From: Aliamphritea hakodatensis
GTDB lineage: Bacteria > Pseudomonadota > Gammaproteobacteria > Pseudomonadales > Balneatricaceae
NCBI RefSeq assembly: GCF_024347195.1
Contig: NZ_AP025281.1
Location: 3,286,001-3,350,000, forward strand
DNA: 64,000 nt
Direction: 5' to 3'
Below are positions 63,598-64,000 of the stretch, piece by piece (the first letter of the stretch is position 1; each line of letters opens with the position of its first letter). Under the pieces are notes generated by a model, which was not told the DNA's origin, searched no databases, and saw only the letters and a list, made by a program, of their open reading frames with translations. Made by a program: the position numbers and the translations under genes.

Positions 63598-64000
63598 GCC
63601 GTTGCCGCCTGCATGGAGGCCCGCACACAGCGCAGCACGTGGTATTCATACGCGCCGCCCAGTGCATCGAACACCGGCTTCAGAGCTACGCCACTGGAGG
63701 CTTCATGCTCCAGAATGGTCTGCTGAATATTGGTCAGTTCCGCGCTGGTGATTTCCACCACAGACTGCAGGTCCAGCAAGCCTTTGGAAATGCCCTGCGC
63801 CAGATGATGATAAATCACCTTGGCAGACAAATGCTGCTGCCGGGCCACCTGCTCAACAGTCATCCCCGCCTGATACAGCGTCACGGATTCCTGCGCCTGA
63901 AGGTCACCGTCGGCATGCGCCTGCTGGCTGCTGGCGTGGTCGTGAATCACCGCCAGAAAATCATCACCGTAAAGGGCCAGCTTTTTATCGCCGATACCGC
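63594..64000 (-). CDS. RecQ-type helicase C-terminus (5' end outside window)
   Basis: Partial. The frame is open to the window edge, where it reads GIGDKKLALYGDDFLAVI, the end of an HRDC nucleic-acid-binding domain. After a short linker comes a helix-turn-helix tail of the kind found at the end of some RecQ proteins (SVTLYQAGMTVEQVARQQ, LSAKVIYHHLAQGI, then GLLDLQSVVEITSAEL). A start at 63950 would be false. The catalytic helicase domain would lie beyond base 64000. It may be recQ or a close HRDC-containing relative. Confidence 0.75.
   Translation of the reverse strand, partial: GIGDKKLALYGDDFLAVIHDHASSQQAHADGDLQAQESVTLYQAGMTVEQVARQQHLSAKVIYHHLAQGISKGLLDLQSVVEITSAELTNIQQTILEHEASSGVALKPVFDALGGAYEYHVLRCVRASMQAATA

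Overview
The window looks like a chromosomal segment of a heterotrophic marine gammaproteobacterium, probably an Oceanospirillales relative. That placement is inference from gene content: NhaA/NhaR sodium homeostasis, a DctPQM-type TRAP transporter, a complete leucine (liu) catabolic operon, methylated-amine oxidation (MttB family, dimethylglycine dehydrogenase, heterotetrameric sarcosine oxidase), an OlsF-type aminolipid synthase and several cyclic-di-GMP proteins. There is no phage, plasmid, rRNA, tRNA or CRISPR locus that I can see. The edges cut an AraC regulator (left) and a RecQ-type helicase (right).

Layout. 1-8.5 kb: AraC regulator (partial), a PleD-like diguanylate cyclase, the divergent nhaA/nhaR pair, a secreted endonuclease/exonuclease/phosphatase-fold protein, then a choline-type substrate-binding protein with an alpha/beta hydrolase, facing a BetI-like repressor. 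8.5-25.2 kb: a branched-chain amino acid regulon. A leftward transporter operon (livG-F-K-H-M plus a thiolase) and a rightward liuR-liuABCDE operon with an AhpD-like protein, an acyl-CoA synthetase and a methyltransferase diverge from one LiuR-like box at 14804-14820. Leucine import, conversion to acetoacetate and acetyl-CoA, and thiolysis would thus be under common control. 25.3-31 kb: a Bor/Iss-like lipoprotein, then a ureohydrolase and LysR gene diverging from a TRAP transporter, which reads as uptake and hydrolysis of a guanidino acid.

31-53.7 kb: mostly housekeeping and signalling genes: HopJ-family protein, TauE/SafE and SulP anion transporters, dinB, a small winged-helix protein, a large GAF-PAS-GGDEF-EAL protein, olsF, a vWA protein with a membrane J-domain protein, a lipoprotein, a degenerate sigma-54-activator-like protein, ybaK, a DUF3820 protein, a MOSC protein, tmcA, a degenerate GGDEF protein that keeps its inhibitory site, DUF924, a LysM-like anchored protein, a GST and a LysE exporter.

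53.8-63 kb: a six-gene operon of a non-pyrrolysine MttB-family methyltransferase, a dimethylglycine-dehydrogenase-like flavoprotein and soxBDAG. It would demethylate a quaternary or tertiary amine stepwise to glycine, but the corrinoid protein MttB relatives normally need is not encoded nearby. This is the strongest candidate for unusual biology. Other items to check are the pseudo-enhancer-binding protein (44.1 kb), the I-site-only GGDEF protein (49.5 kb), a long RNA-type hairpin in a gene-free region (5.7 kb), an intra-operon terminator between liuA and liuB, and a 62-bp near-palindrome at 63.1 kb.
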